A stretch of DNA of 64,000 bases. Origin: Azolla caroliniana (taxonomy: Eukaryota > Polypodiophyta). The position numbers were made by a program, and so were the translations under genes. Positions 1-11,556 of this stretch are shown piece after piece. The stretch is from positions 20,956,001-21,020,000 of the forward strand of contig JBHGNT010000001.1 of assembly GCA_043228905.1 (NCBI GenBank), written 5' to 3'. The notes under the pieces were generated by a model. The model ran no database searches. It was given only the letters and a program-made list of their open reading frames with translations, and was not told the DNA's origin. Each line of letters opens with the position of its first letter. The stretch's first letter is position 1.

Positions 1-107
1 TACGTGTCAATACTTCTGTTAGTCCGTATGGACTTGTATAAAAGTGCTCACTCAGCACATCCTATGTACAGATTGAGTATTATTTTGAATCAAGTTTTTT
101 TTTTTGT

Positions 108-159
<52 letters not shown>

Positions 160-243
160 ACGTACTATGCATATACAAGCTCTCCATTAAACCTGCGTAT
201 TTTCCGTGTTCAGTTCTCTATTGCTTCCGCATGCTATTCTTTA
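1..243 (+). mobile_element. copia LTR fragment (R-U5 part), cut by the window edge
   Basis: This stretch matches the 3' half of the LTRs at 11061 and 21535: a 'gtataaaagtgctcac' promoter segment, 'gagtattatttt', and 'ccattaaacctgcg' near the end. It lacks the U3 part, which would lie outside the window. The sequence after about 243 is not a primer-binding site, so this is a solo LTR, a 3' LTR or a broken piece. Confidence 0.75.
111..158. repeat. (CT)n microsatellite in the LTR
   Basis: About 24 uninterrupted CT dinucleotides follow a poly-T run. The same place in the LTRs at 11061 and 21535 has only a short CT-rich run, so the tract expanded after insertion. Confidence 0.95.
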
Positions 244-555
244 CAGTTGTTGCCTGGAGACCAATCTGCAGCGGGTGGTTACGGCAAGCGGGTGAATAGC
301 GTCTGGTGACCTATTCGGATGTTGTTTAACCGAATGAAGCACGATTGGGTCGGTTGTTGCTCAAGGAGCTCCCCTCAAGCTGTTACAATCATAGGAATAG
401 AGTACAGCCGACTGGCATACTCCAATTTGTGATTTAACACAGTGAGATGCGAGCTTTTTGTTTTTCTTCTCCCTTCTTTGTTCTTCAAAGAAAAAGAAAA
501 CGGAATGTTGTGTGGTGTACTATGACGGTCGGAAACGGGTTGAAGAACCTCCAAC
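244..555 (-). other. no gene; probable remnant of a copia leader on the minus strand
   Basis: I see no conserved coding sequence. The part next to the primer-binding site at 556-567 reads on the minus strand like the short leader before copia gag. The left part is unrecognised. Confidence 0.4.
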
Positions 556-567
556 GCTCTGATACCA
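556..567 (-). other. primer-binding site, initiator tRNA-Met type
   Basis: The minus strand reads tggtatcagagc, two bases inside the LTR boundary at 570. This is the standard primer site of plant copia elements. It marks the LTR to its right as the 5' LTR of a minus-strand element whose body is largely lost. Confidence 0.85.
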
Positions 568-569
568 AA

Positions 570-1126
570 TGTTGGGGACAAGGCCGTCAATGCGGAAGTG
601 CAAGCAACATTCGTGATGAAGAAGAACTTGTGTATGCACATAAGCAAGATAGACACACACAGAGCGAGAGAGAGATATAGGCACAAACAAACGTTATATT
701 CCAATAGCAACAGTTACAAAGAATGACAACCAACCTTTACTAAAGGTTACAAAGTCACTATATATAGTGACTATCCTAGCGCAACTGTCCTTTATGCTAT
801 TTACAAAAATAGCCCAAACTTGGGCTGTCCAAAAGGACAGTGTGAATACGGCCATTATACACTCGTATTCGACACTATCCACTTGGCCATTCAATTTTAT
901 ATTAGTTTTAGATTTTATGTCTTATCTCTCTCCTCTCTCTTTGTTGCCCTTTTTCCATGTGTCGCATACTCCCTCTCTTACTTTTTCTTCCTTGGCGCTT
1001 ACCTCCCTCCTCTCTTTACCTTTTTGCTCGATGTCTACACTTTATCCTTTTACCCTTGTTCATCTGCATTTCTCACACTCGGCATGCCACATCACGACAA
1101 CGAATAGGAGAGTGTAGTGTTTCACA
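570..1126 (-). mobile_element. 5' LTR of a truncated minus-strand copia
   Basis: The LTR begins on the plus strand with tgttgggg next to the primer site and ends near ttcaca, giving TG...CA ends on the minus strand. It carries a short palindromic TATA region (about 756-776) and a CT-rich stretch. The outer end is approximate because no second LTR is present. Confidence 0.65.
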
Positions 1127-1659
1127 CATATAGTTAACATAATTGTATGTTTTCCTAAATAAAAAGAAGAAGAAGAAAAACTAATCAATTATACATATTA
1201 CACATTCAATATGGCAAACAAGCTCTTTACAAATAACATCACAATGAGTTATCTTCAAACATAGCATAGAACCAAATGAAACAATTTAAACCAACATAGT
1301 TACAAGCCCAAATGTTCATGTCACGTTAGGAGGTTCCCTATGAATTGTAAGGGTTTGTAAGATTGTATATGATTTCCCCTCTAGAGAAGTCCTAAGAAAT
1401 GGGATAGGAAGTAGGATGGGGAAGGATTGGGTCCGGAGAAGGGTAATATCCTAATTCCCCGCTCAACGGTGGTGGAGCCAAGGCTAGAGGCGTAGACAAT
1501 AGAAAGGCCAGAAGCAGTGGACACGGTTCAACAGGAACTAGGGCAAGAACATACTACACAATCGGGTCTTTAGACATAGCAGCAGGAGGACGCATGAAGG
1601 TCGATGTCAGATTGGGAGATGGAAGAGACGGCTACACAGAGCTTTGGGGAGGAGCAAGG
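1127..1659. other. AT-rich unassigned sequence
   Basis: No protein, RNA gene or repeat family is recognised here. The first 250 bases are AT-rich and the rest is of mixed composition. The right limit is the presumed 3' end of the minus-strand copia LTR. Confidence 0.5.
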
Positions 1660-2452
1660 TGTCAAGAACTACACGCTCCGATGAACAACGCTCGGCCACA
1701 ACCGAGCTTAGAATCAAACACAGAAAACGGGAATGTATGCACGACAAAATGGAGAGAAGGGTACATAGGATGTTTACGTGGAAAACCCAAACATGGGAAA
1801 AACCACGGCAGTCCACTAACTGCTAACTATCACTTTATAACAATATACAAAGAGATGAACATAGAGGCAACGACCTCTTGTTCACTGTCTTTGCCACAGG
1901 CGGCGGTTACAACAGAGGCAATGACCTCTTCGTCTCTTTCTTTTCTCTCTCTCTCTGTACACTGTTGCGCTCTAATCTTTCGTCAACAAGAATAACAACT
2001 CTCTCTATACTAAGTTTCCCCTAAGTCATATTTATACTAATATGACTTTTTGGCTATTTAGAAATATAGCCCCGATGGCCTCTCAGGGAACATATTTACG
2101 AATATGTCCCTTCTTCCGGTGAGCACTTCTCACCAGGCCTTCACCATCCAGCTCTTGCCAGGTACTTCTCATCCGGTTCTCACCGGGTCTTCCATAGCCG
2201 GGTACTCCTCATTCGGTTCTCACCGGGTCTTCCGAAGCTGGGTACTCCTCATCCGGTTCTCACTGGGTCTTCCGTAGCCGGGTACTCCTCATCCGGTTCT
2301 CGCCGAGTCTTCCGTAGCCGGGTACTCCTCATCCGGTTTTCACCGGGTCGTCCAAAGCCGGGTACTCCTCATCCAATTCTCACTAGGTCTTCCGAGTTTC
2401 TCATCAGCACTGTTCTTCTCACTTCCCATCCAGAGGGACTTGTTTCCTAACA
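1660..2452 (-). mobile_element. 3' LTR of the minus-strand copia
   Basis: The right end is fixed by 'cctaaca' followed by the polypyrimidine run that is the polypurine tract on the other strand. The same terminal sequence recurs at 6561-6568. The left end is placed at tgtcaa near 1660 by similarity to the U5 end of the LTR at 15048. The LTR contains six 40-bp repeats. Confidence 0.65.
2161..2400. repeat. six tandem 40-bp repeats inside an LTR
   Basis: The string ggtact(t/c)ctc recurs at 2161, 2201, 2241, 2281, 2321 and 2361, a period of exactly 40 bp. Each unit also carries a caccgggtcttcc-like segment. In the LTR stub at 6443-6568 only about two units remain. Confidence 0.9.
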
Positions 2453-2464
2453 AACTCCCCCTTC
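2453..2464 (-). other. polypurine tract of the minus-strand copia
   Basis: The minus strand reads tgaagggggagtt immediately before the LTR start. This is the plus-strand DNA primer site and closely matches the tract at 19758-19769. Confidence 0.85.
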
Positions 2465-5400
2465 ACTCCGGCATGGGATGTCTTACTAGTCCAATCCGCT
2501 TCCGGCATGAGTCTAGCTTGTCGGGTATCAATACTTTGGTCAGCATATCTGACCCGTTCTCGGCCGTGTGGATCTTCGTCAGCGCAAACTCCTAGTCATC
2601 TACTCTTTCCTAGATCCAGTGATACCTTCGCTGGATATGCTTCGTCCGGGAATGGTAGGCCGCATTCTTAGCAAGGTGGATGGCACTTTGAATGTCGCAA
2701 TAGAGCCGGTATTCATCTTGCCGGATACCGAGCTCTCCGATGAAGTACTTCATCCATAATATTTCCTTGCCGGCTTCCACAGCCGCCATGTACTCCGCCT
2801 CTGTGGTTGACAACACAACCGTCTTTTGCAGCCTCGACTGCCACGAAACAGCTTCCCCTGCATATGTCATTACATACCTGGATGTAGACCGGTTGGTATC
2901 CACATCAGACGACATGTCTGAATCGGTAAAACCGTCAAGTTGAGGTTTACCGAAGCCGAATCAGAGACACATGTTCGAAGTGCCCTTCAAGTACCGGAGT
3001 ATCCATTTGACCGCGTTCCAGTGCTCCTTGCCGAGATTGCTCATAAACCGGCTCACCACTCCGACTGCGTATCCTATGTCCGGTTGGGTACACACCATTG
3101 CGTACATCAAGCTCCCGATGGCAGAGGCATATGGAACCTTCATCATATCAGCCTTCTCTATTTTCATCTGCGGGCTTTGCTTACCCGATAATCTGCAGTT
3201 TGCCGGGAGCGTCGATCCGACCGGTTTCGCTTCTAACATGTTGAACCGCTGAAGCACCTTTGTCACGTATTTCTCCTGTGATAGCCACAGTTGCTTCGTT
3301 GGCCGGTTCCGGATGATATGCATCCCCAGCATTTGTCTTGCCGGACCCAAGTCTTTCATTGCGAAAGTTCGGTTGAGAGCCTTCTTTAGCATCCGTATTC
3401 TGGCTTGGTCCCATCCGACGATCAACATGTCGTCCACGTATAGAAGGAGTATCAGGAAGTCGCCTCCTTCAAACTTCTTCACAAACACGCAGTGATCGGC
3501 CTGCGTCTTTTTGTACTCTTGATCGGTCATGAATGAGTCGAACTTCCGGTACCATTGTCGGGGAGCCTGTTTCAGTCCGTACAGGCTCTTCTTCAACCGG
3601 CAAACCAGGTGCTCCTTCCCTTTCTCCACGAATCCTTCTGGTTGCTGCATGTAGATCTCTTCTTCGAGGTCACCATGAAGGAATGTCGTCTTCACGTCTA
3701 GCTGCTCTACCTCGAGGTCCATGCTTGCCGCTATACTCAGCACCATCCGGATGGAGGTCATCTTTACTACCGGGGCAAATATCTCGTCGAAGTCCACGCC
3801 CTTCTTCTGCTGGAACCCCTTCACCACGATCCTGGCTTTGTATCTCGGGGGGTTGCCTGCATCTCCCGGTTTCAACTTGTACACCCACTTGTTTCGGAGT
3901 GCCCGCTTTCCTTTCGGCAACTCCACCAATTCATACGTATGGTTCTCATGCAGGGAATCCATCTCATCCTGCATGGCACTTAACCATTTGCAGCTGTGGG
4001 CATCACTTTTAGCTTCCTCGAAGCTTTCTGGCTCCCCCTCGTCGGTTAGCAGCACATGCTTTGCATCCGGAAATCTCCGGGGGGCCCTTCTCTCTCTGAG
4101 AGGGTATCTACGTCTTTGGGCTTCGGTAATCGGCTCCTCCATTTGCTCTTCATCCAAATCCGATTCGGGATCTTGGCCGGTTCCGGTTTCAGCTTCCTCT
4201 ACTTCCTCTTCTGCCGGTTCAGTATCCTCACTGTAACCGGTTGGTTCCTCAAGTGCTAACCGGTCTCTTGCCAGTTGGTTTTGCTCATCGTAGAATCGAT
4301 CCTTACCGATCGACTCGGAGTTCGTTATCTTCTTCTCCGACTCCCAGTCGGCGAGTGTCTTGTCCTCCATGAAGATAATATCTCGACTCTGGATTACCTT
4401 CTTGTCGACCAGGTCCCACACTCGGTAGCCGAACTCATCGTTGCCGTAGCCGAGGAATATGCATGGCCGGGTCTTCGGATCTAGTTTTCCTCTCCGGTCC
4501 TTAGCTATATGCACATACGGAAGACACCCGAATACCTTCAGATGCCGGTAGGACACTTCCTTACCGGTCCAGACTCTCTGTGGCGTGTCTCCGTCCAACG
4601 GTACTGAGGGTGATCTGTTTATCACATATGTCGTCGTCGACAGTCCCTCAACCCAAAACTTCTTGGGTAGTTTTACATGTGCCAGCATACTCCGGACCCT
4701 CTCCATTATGGTCCGGTTCATCCTCTCGGCTAGCCCGTTTAGTTTCGGCGTCTTCGGCACGGTAAATTCGAGCCGGATTCCCTTCGAGCGACAATACTCC
4801 TCTAACTACCCCCGGTATTCTCCGTCGTTATCTGCTCGAACCGCCTTCAGCTTCAGGCCGGTTTCTCTTTCCACTCTCGCGTGGAGCTCTTTGAAGACGG
4901 ATAGCACCTGATCCTTTGTCTTCAACGGTGTGGCCCGCAGCTTCCATTTGTGGTCATCTATGAACGTCACAAAGTACTGCGATCCTACATGTGACTTCGT
5001 GTCCACTTGACACACATCAGTATGCACCGACTCCAGTGGTGCATTACGTCTCATTGGTGGCCTTGGTCGGAAGGAGGTCCGGTTTTGCTTACCGGCCAGA
5101 CAATCAGTGCACTTCTCCAAGTGCACGTTCTTCACTGGAATGAGGTTGTCGTCTTCAAGCCTCTTCATCCCCTTCTTGCTCATGTGACACAACCTTTTGT
5201 GCCACAGCTCACCGGCAGTGTCGGATGCCACGTTCACTTCCTCCGGACATACCCGGGCATTCATCAGGTACAACGTGTTTACCTTCCGGGCCCGAGCCAC
5301 AATCAAGCTCCCTTTGCTGAACTTCATAACACCGTTCTGGATGCTACCCGTGTAGCCTTCATCATCTAGCCGACCGGCTGATATCAGGTTCAGACGAACC

Positions 5401-6442
5401 TCCGGAACGTGTCGGACATCCTTCAGCAGCAGCTTGCATCCGGTTGGTGTTGTCAGCCACACATCTCCTATGCCGACAATTCGACATGTACCTTCATTCC
5501 CCATCCGGACACAACCGTGATCACCAACTGAGTAGGATGAGAAGCATTTCCGGTCCGGGGTAAGCTGGAACGACGCTCCGAAGTCGACCACCTAAGTCAT
5601 CTGGTCGCCGGCAAGGTTTATCTCACTCTCCTCGGTGATGAGCATCAACTCTTCTTCACTTGCCATGATTGCCGTCGTTCCCTTCCGGTCCGTTCCCCTC
5701 CAGTCTTTACCGTTCCGGTCTAGCGTCCGCTTCGAATCGGTACCATCGGTTTCCTTGTCTTTTCGGAAATGCCGACAGTTCTTCTGGAAGTGTCCGGCTT
5801 GCCTCAATAGAAGCAAGTAGGCCTCCCCCTTGACTTTGACCGTGTCCCCGACTTTTCCCGGTTCGGGGGACTACGGTTCCTTTGTCTTCCGCGTTCCTAT
5901 TCGGTAAGGAGCGCTTTGGAGTCAGAGCTCGTATCCTTATCTTTCCGACGTGCCTCCTCATCTATCAAGCTCGACTTCACTCTTGCTAGCGATAACCGTT
6001 TCCCTTCCGGCCCAGTGTTGCCCAAGGTGACAACCAACGTCTCCCAGCTATCTAGGAGAGAGCCGAGTAGGAGTAGTGCTAGTACCTCATTGGCAAGAGG
6101 TACTTCCAATGATGTTGCCTGGTGGATCAGCCCCTGGAAGGCATTCATGTGCTCCGCCATGCTGGAGCCATCTTGGTACCGGAGTCTTACTAGCTTCCGA
6201 AATACCGAAACCTAATTGACAACATTTTTGTTCTGAAACATAATGTTGATCTTCTCCCAGAGCTCATGAGCCTTGCTCTCTTGATCAAAGTTGTTGTATA
6301 GAATCATGTCGATGAAGCACCATTTGTAAGCCGTTGTCTTCATGTGCATCACCTCCCATATCGCGGTGTCGATTTTGTCCGGTCTCTTGTCCCCGAACTG
6401 AACCGACAGCCAAAGATCTTTAACCACAAGCATGTCCCTCAT
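2465..6442 (-). pseudogene. copia gag-PR-IN-RT-RNase H polyprotein, inactivated
   Basis: Reading right to left on the minus strand: gag (6442-5900), a damaged CCHC knuckle near 5780-5820 with a stop and an indel, protease (5591), GAG-pre-integrase, integrase, reverse transcriptase and RNase H (2961-4760, then 2610-2915). The order PR-IN-RT-RH defines Ty1/copia. The protease active site reads D-F-G instead of D-S-G, a TCC to TTC change. In-frame stops interrupt it near 4804 (in integrase, just after GEYRG), and there are further stops in gag and a break in RNase H near 2958. The first integrase aspartate (HTDV) is present. Similarity to the intact copia at 15686 is high throughout, so identification is secure. 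Confidence 0.9.
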
Positions 6443-6568
6443 CCAGTTCTCACCGGGTCTTCCGTAGCCGGGTACTCCTCATCCGGTTCTCACCAAGTCT
6501 TCCGAAGTCGGGTTTCTCATTAGCACTGTTCTTCTCACTTCCCATCCGGAGGGACCTGTTTCCTAACA
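6443..6568 (-). mobile_element. 5' LTR stub joined directly to gag
   Basis: It contains the U3 start of the LTR (ending cctaaca on the plus strand) and about two 40-bp units. It then runs straight into gag codons at 6442. The junction shares 'cctcatc' with both parents, which suggests a microhomology deletion. Confidence 0.8.
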
Positions 6569-6884
6569 ATTTATACAAGTCCTCTTGGGACTGACAGAAG
6601 TACAACGTACTTCAATGCTCACACGAGCGTCTGACCCTAACTACGTGACAATAACTACCTAGTAATCTAAGCTATTACTAGGCTTCCAGTTACTGCTGGA
6701 TCCGGCTAACCGGCTCCCTAGCTCACCGGGTGCTCACTGGCTCACCGATCCGTCTCGCTCACCGGCTCAGGCTTATTCAGTTGATCCGGCTGCAATTGAG
6801 CTTGCCGCTCAAAACTCCCCCTCAAGCGTAACTTGAGGTCCGGTCGTAGTGTCAACGTTTGTGGCAACCGGTCCTCCTACCCGG
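6569..6884 (-). mobile_element. 3' LTR fragment, polypurine tract and tail of another minus-strand copia
   Basis: 6569-6814 matches the complement of the LTR at 52733 (the run around 'tataaatagtgcgg' excluded), including 'aataactacctagta' and 'ttattcagttgatccgg'. At 6815-6825 the plus strand reads ctccccctcaag, the complement of a polypurine tract. The rest, to the gypsy LTR, is leftover 3' sequence. Confidence 0.75.
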
Positions 6885-7376
6885 TGTTGTCCATGGGCCA
6901 AAAATATAAATTAGTCAAATGTAATAAGGCGAGTAGGTAAAGCGAGTAGGTAAGGTAGAGTTAGGTAAACGCCGAGTTTCGAGCCTCACAGTCAGCCGAC
7001 TGCTTGGCTCTGGATGAAGAAGAAAAAGTATATAAACCGAGGTCTACGTACCTCGGCAAGAGGGAGATCCAGAGCCTAGGCGAGATCGTTTCATAGTTAT
7101 AAGAGCTTTGTAAGGCTACCGGTAGTGGGCCGTGTTTTTTTGTAATCATTGCTAACTATTGCTGCAATACATATCTATTAGCTCTTGTTGATTTCATCTG
7201 TGTGCCGTCGTTTTTAAGGTCTCAACTAAGTATACAACCCGGGCTCTATTCCGGGTATACTCTCCATGTTCTTCCCCTAACGACACCTCCGTGCACAAGT
7301 CTTCACGATTACACTTCCCTTGATACCGATAGCTTGTAGGCATATCGAAGGTGTTTCTAGCAGAACGGTTAACACA
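6885..7376 (+). mobile_element. 5' LTR of a Tat/Athila-like gypsy
   Basis: A TATA box (agtatataaaccgagg) lies near 7027 and the LTR ends near 'ttaacaca' before a TTTGGCAC primer-type site. The 3' LTR is not in the window, so both limits are estimates. Confidence 0.55.
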
Positions 7377-7393
7377 ATTTGGCACACTTGGTT
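7377..7393 (+). other. putative primer-binding site of the Tat-like gypsy
   Basis: atttggcacacttggtt follows the LTR end. It resembles the TTTGGCGCC-type sites of plant gypsy elements. I do not assign the tRNA. Confidence 0.5.
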
Positions 7394-7517
7394 ACAACTG
7401 TGAGATCACAGCGAACTACGTTGAAGACAACCTTCAACCACCATTACGGCGCCCAATCGCACCAAGCGGTCTCGGCCATCTGGCCGACACACTGAGCCAG
7501 TCGAAGGCACTTCTGAC

Positions 7518-10500
7518 TTGGCGGTCACGGACCAGTCTTTCCCAGAAGTATCGGAGGCTTACCGGTTGCAATCCTCGCCACCTACTACTCGGTCGCGAGT
7601 TGAGTCCACACCAACCTCTCCACCAAGCCCTCCAGAGGTCACCCACCCTGACCCTAACCCTTTTCCGGTTTTACTAGAAGACTCCGAATTCGATACCATG
7701 CCGTATCCTTACCCACGATACACCGACAACCCCGACGCAGAGTCGCACGTTCGTGCCTTCGTGTCCACCTGGCAGGCCAACCACTCAACACAACGACTCT
7801 CGCCTGCTGAAATCGAGGCCTCAAAAATTGCCGAGTTTACACTATCCCTCAATGGACCAGTTGCGCGTTGGTATTCTGGCCTCGACACAGGGAAGTTTGT
7901 CACCTTCCATGACGTTCGCACGCAGTTCCTAGAACTGTTCCATCACGAGGTGCCCAAACGAGAATTGCTCCGACAATTCTTTTCCATGCGACAAGAACTG
8001 CACGAGACGGTGTCACGTTGTTAAGTGCATACGTGTAAAAAGGGGCGGGACCACGGGGGTCTTGGACCGAGGAGCGAGAGAGAGAGAGAGACAAAGAGAG
8101 AGATTCACCGACACATAGAAGCGAGAAAGAGAGATATAGAACGTAACACTTAATTATAATGACAGAGATTACAAACTCCGACAGTTACAACCGACAAAGT
8201 GGCAACGGACCCGACACGGGGACCCTACTCCCGCACAGCAATGACAGTCACACGACTCAAAGAAACAAAAGGGGGAAAGGGAGCGACTCTGCTGGAAGCA
8301 CACGGGCTGTCCACGAAGCAGAGGCAGCGATCTTTCGACACCCGCAGAGAGCAACGATCCGCCTCCAAGAGAGAGAGCTCCCACTTCCCTTCTGCAGCAA
8401 CACTCCCCCTCCTCCTCACGCGCACTGCCCGTTTTCCCTTGTCCTCTTCCCTTTATTCCCTATCCCTCTGACCGGGATACGCACAATCCCCCTTTAATAA
8501 ATGTGTGCGGCTTAGTATTTACATCCACCGGTTCGTGTACAAAATGTCAAGTCACGCGTCCATCCGTGTAAGGGCCGGTTTACGCGCTTTCTCTCCGATT
8601 CCCCCCATGGCCGGTTTTCTTCACGACAACGGTCGCACAATTCACGATTCGGTTCCAGGATCTCTACAAACAAGTGGCCGAGGATGTCTCTGCATAGCAC
8701 ATTCCGGGCGCATTCCTGTCCAGCCTACGGGAGCCTCTATGGATGACTCTTGCACTTACTAATTTTGACAACCAAACGATCGAGCATGTCATAGCACGCG
8801 TCCTCGCCCTCGATCGGACTCAGCAAAGCACGGCTTTCTCTATGAGTTCACTGCAAAGCGCCCTTCCCCAGGAGGACAATCGCTTCCGCCAAGCCCTCTA
8901 ATGCAAAGTTTGCTCGGGATTGGGCCATCTGGCCCTTGAATGTCCTCACCGACCACAGTGTCTGATTTGCCAGTCCCAATCCTACATTGTCGAGCACTGT
9001 GAATACAATATGCTCAATCGCACAACGACGGACCCGGTTCGCCAGATCGAGCCTAGGGATACATACTCTCGTCATGACGAGCGACAATCCTACCGGAACC
9101 AGGATAACCAACGACCTCGATCGCCAGATAGACGGCGCCGTAACGATGATTATCGATGGGACGACGACCGTTACTGAAACGACAACCGACGAAGATCGGA
9201 CGACCGCCGTGATCGCTATCACGATGACCAGTATCGGGCAAACGACGATTATGATCGGAATGAAGAGGATCGGGATGACCGATATGATATGAGAAATTTC
9301 CGTAATGATCGGCGCAACTCTCACCAAGGATCGCACAATAGCCGAAGGAATAATGACTACCGTTGTCGGGACCCACCGCACAATGAACGACGCAACTCGA
9401 ACGCGCCCTGGACCAACCCACAAACCCACAAGGCCGGGAATCAACTGCACCCCCCCACACACATAGATTGGGCTGGCACCAGCAACTCGGCCGACGTTAC
9501 CTGCTTCAAGTGCAACCAACCCGGTCACTACGGTACGCAATGCCCAACAACAGACCGCGGAAAGGCTCTTGTCGTGAATAGTATTATGGACGACGTGCAA
9601 AACGTCACAACATGCAGCAAAGCCCAGGCTACCCCATGGCAAGTCCAGGATGAAGTCCGACAAGCAGCCAAAGAATGGATGGATACGGCCAACAAAAACA
9701 ATGTGGTGCAGATGCAAACAGAAATGGGAGACGCGACCATCAGAGAAACACAGTCCTCGGCACCATCCACGGCGACAGAAGATGACCAGCTATGGGACAC
9801 CCTTACCAGTTCCAGGATCTACTTGCCTCTGCATAAACTCTTACCACTCATGCCACATTTTTGGGACACCTTGGCTTCACTCATGGCCAACACCCATTCC
9901 ACCACACCACCTGTGCACTTGACCGACCTAGGGACGGGTCCACCCCTCATGGATGCGCAGAATCCAGCCATAAAAATTATGATTAAAGGAAGGGACCTGC
10001 ACGGGTGCATAATCGATGGCGGCTCTGGCGTGAATGTCATCAACGAGGCTACTTGTCATAAACTCAGCCTGAATCAATGGGAACTTTGCCCCTTTTGGCT
10101 TCGGATGGCCGACACACGATCGGTTCGCCCCATCAAATTAATCCGCCACCTCGACTTTACTCTAGGAGGTCACATGTTCACTATCTCGGCCGTTGTCTTA
10201 CGACTCGAAGCACAGGGGGCTTATCCAATGTTACTGGGCAGACCATGGTTGTGAACAACAAATATCCAACAACATTGGCAGCGCAACATGATCTCGTTTC
10301 GCCGAGGAAAGACCAAGGTCCGGGTCATCACCGAGGAACGCGTAACCACGCCCCACAACACCTCGCCGTTATACGCAGATGGGGTGCACATGCTCGACGG
10401 GTTAGCCGATGACGAGGTGGATGACTTCCTAGAAGACCATCCCACTATCATACCTCCCTTCGAAATCGACGCCATTACGGCCATCGGTACACCTCTAAAC

Positions 10501-11060
10501 GAGGAAGTCACGGTGCATACACCTCCACAGGATGAGCCCGATCCCACCACCATCGCAGAATTACGACACGCTCAGGACGCTTTTGAACGTGTACTCGCCA
10601 TCTCCAAACGAGTGAAGGCATCAACGCTCGAAACACTGAACCTTGGTTCGGACGAGAACCCTCTCACCCTACAAATTGCTAATAACTTACCTCTCGGCGA
10701 ACGAGCAACCCTCATACATTTACTCACCGATTACCAGGATGTATTCGCATGGTCTTACACGGATATGAAGGGTTTGGACCCACAATACTACCAACACTAG
10801 ATCCATCTTCTCCCGGACGCTCAGCTGGTTCAACAAAGACGATACCGGATGAACCCAAATTATGTGGCTAAGGTCAAGGAAGAAATAGACAAGCTCCTTC
10901 GAGTCAGGTTCATATGACCAGTAAAACATGCCACATGGTTGAGCCCAATCGTAGTCGTCCCCAAGAAAAACGGGAAAATCCGAGTTTGTGTTGACTACCG
11001 CAAGCTTAATGCTGCAATGGTCACGGATGGATTCCCTCTCCCGTTCACCGACAACATTCT
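7518..11060 (+). pseudogene. Tat/Athila-type gypsy gag-protease-RT, 5' part
   Basis: The gag capsid region (7518-8010) contains ARWYSGL and FHDVRTQFLELFH, typical of retrotransposon gag. It resumes at 8634 after a solo LTR. A CX2CX4HX4C knuckle lies near 8908 and another, CFKCNQPGHYGTQC, near 9500. Between them is an Arg/Asp-rich tract. The protease has IIDGGSG and YPMLLGRPWL (9960-10250). Then comes a pol linker, and RT begins near 10800 with VDYRKLNA and FPLPFTD. Removing the solo LTR and one target copy leaves a single frame. It is broken only by point nonsense codons, for example 8901, 9175, 10252, 10798 and 10918. RT is cut at 11060 by the copia insertion and continues at 21949. Confidence 0.85.
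8007..8633 (+). mobile_element. solo LTR (8011-8628) with target duplication
   Basis: The LTR runs from tgtcacgttg to cttcacgaca and shares its opening layout with the LTR at 54700, including the 'ggggtcttggacc' segment. It is flanked by acgg on both sides (8007-8010 and 8629-8632). Removing it plus one acgg restores the gag frame exactly, so no internal region was left behind. It contains GA-rich stretches and no coding sequence. Confidence 0.85.
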
Positions 11061-11474
11061 TGTTGAGAGACAAGCTCAACATTTGTGCGTAATACGATGC
11101 ATAACCAGTGCGTAGACTGGGTGCATAAAACCGGTACGCAGACCGGTGCGTAGAAAGGCCGTATCGGTGCGTAGACCGAAAGGCCGTTAGAAAGATATTC
11201 CTCGTAAGGAATAGTTTTCGGTGTAAGTGTTGAGGCTCATTTATGAGCAGTCAAGTACTGTCAATACTTGTGTCAGCCCATTGTCAGGGCTTGTATAAAA
11301 GTACTCACTGAGCACATCCTATGTACAGATTGAGTATTATTTTTCGAATTTAAGTCCTTGTGTTACTCTCTCTCTGTCTCTCCCCTGCGTACTGTGAAGA
11401 CCTAAGCTTTCCATTAAACCTGCGTTTTCTATTGTTCGGTTTTCCTATATTGCTTCTACACGCCATTCTTTTCA
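11061..11474 (+). mobile_element. 5' LTR of the outer copia
   Basis: The LTR runs from tgttgagaga to cttttca. The promoter segment ttgtataaaagtactc lies near 11291. Short repeats of 'ggtgcgtag' and 'gaccgaaaggcc' type occupy U3. Confidence 0.95.
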
Positions 11475-11486
11475 TGGTATCAGAGC
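11475..11486 (+). other. primer-binding site, initiator tRNA-Met type
   Basis: tggtatcagagc abuts the LTR end directly. Confidence 0.95.
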
Positions 11487-11556
11487 GAGAGGGTTGAGAA
11501 CCTCTGCAGCTGACTTTGCTTGAAGGAAAAACCAACGAAGAAGAAAAAGGAAAACG

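Larger units (their letters stand above)
1660..6568 (-). mobile_element. decayed minus-strand Ty1/copia (Tork/Tnt1-like), 5' end deleted
   Basis: Order on the plus strand: 3' LTR (1660-2452), polypurine tract, RNase H, reverse transcriptase, integrase, protease, gag (to 6442), then a 126-base stub of the 5' LTR (6443-6568). The rest of the 5' LTR, the primer site and the gag N-terminus are missing. No matching target duplication was found at the ends, so the left boundary is approximate. The proteins are close relatives of the intact copia at 15048-20377. Confidence 0.85.

Noticed and set aside
8848-9717. 289-codon minus-strand frame rich in Val and Ile
   Set aside because: It is antisense to the Arg/Asp-rich gag tract of the Tat-like gypsy, which produces long open Val/Ile frames automatically.
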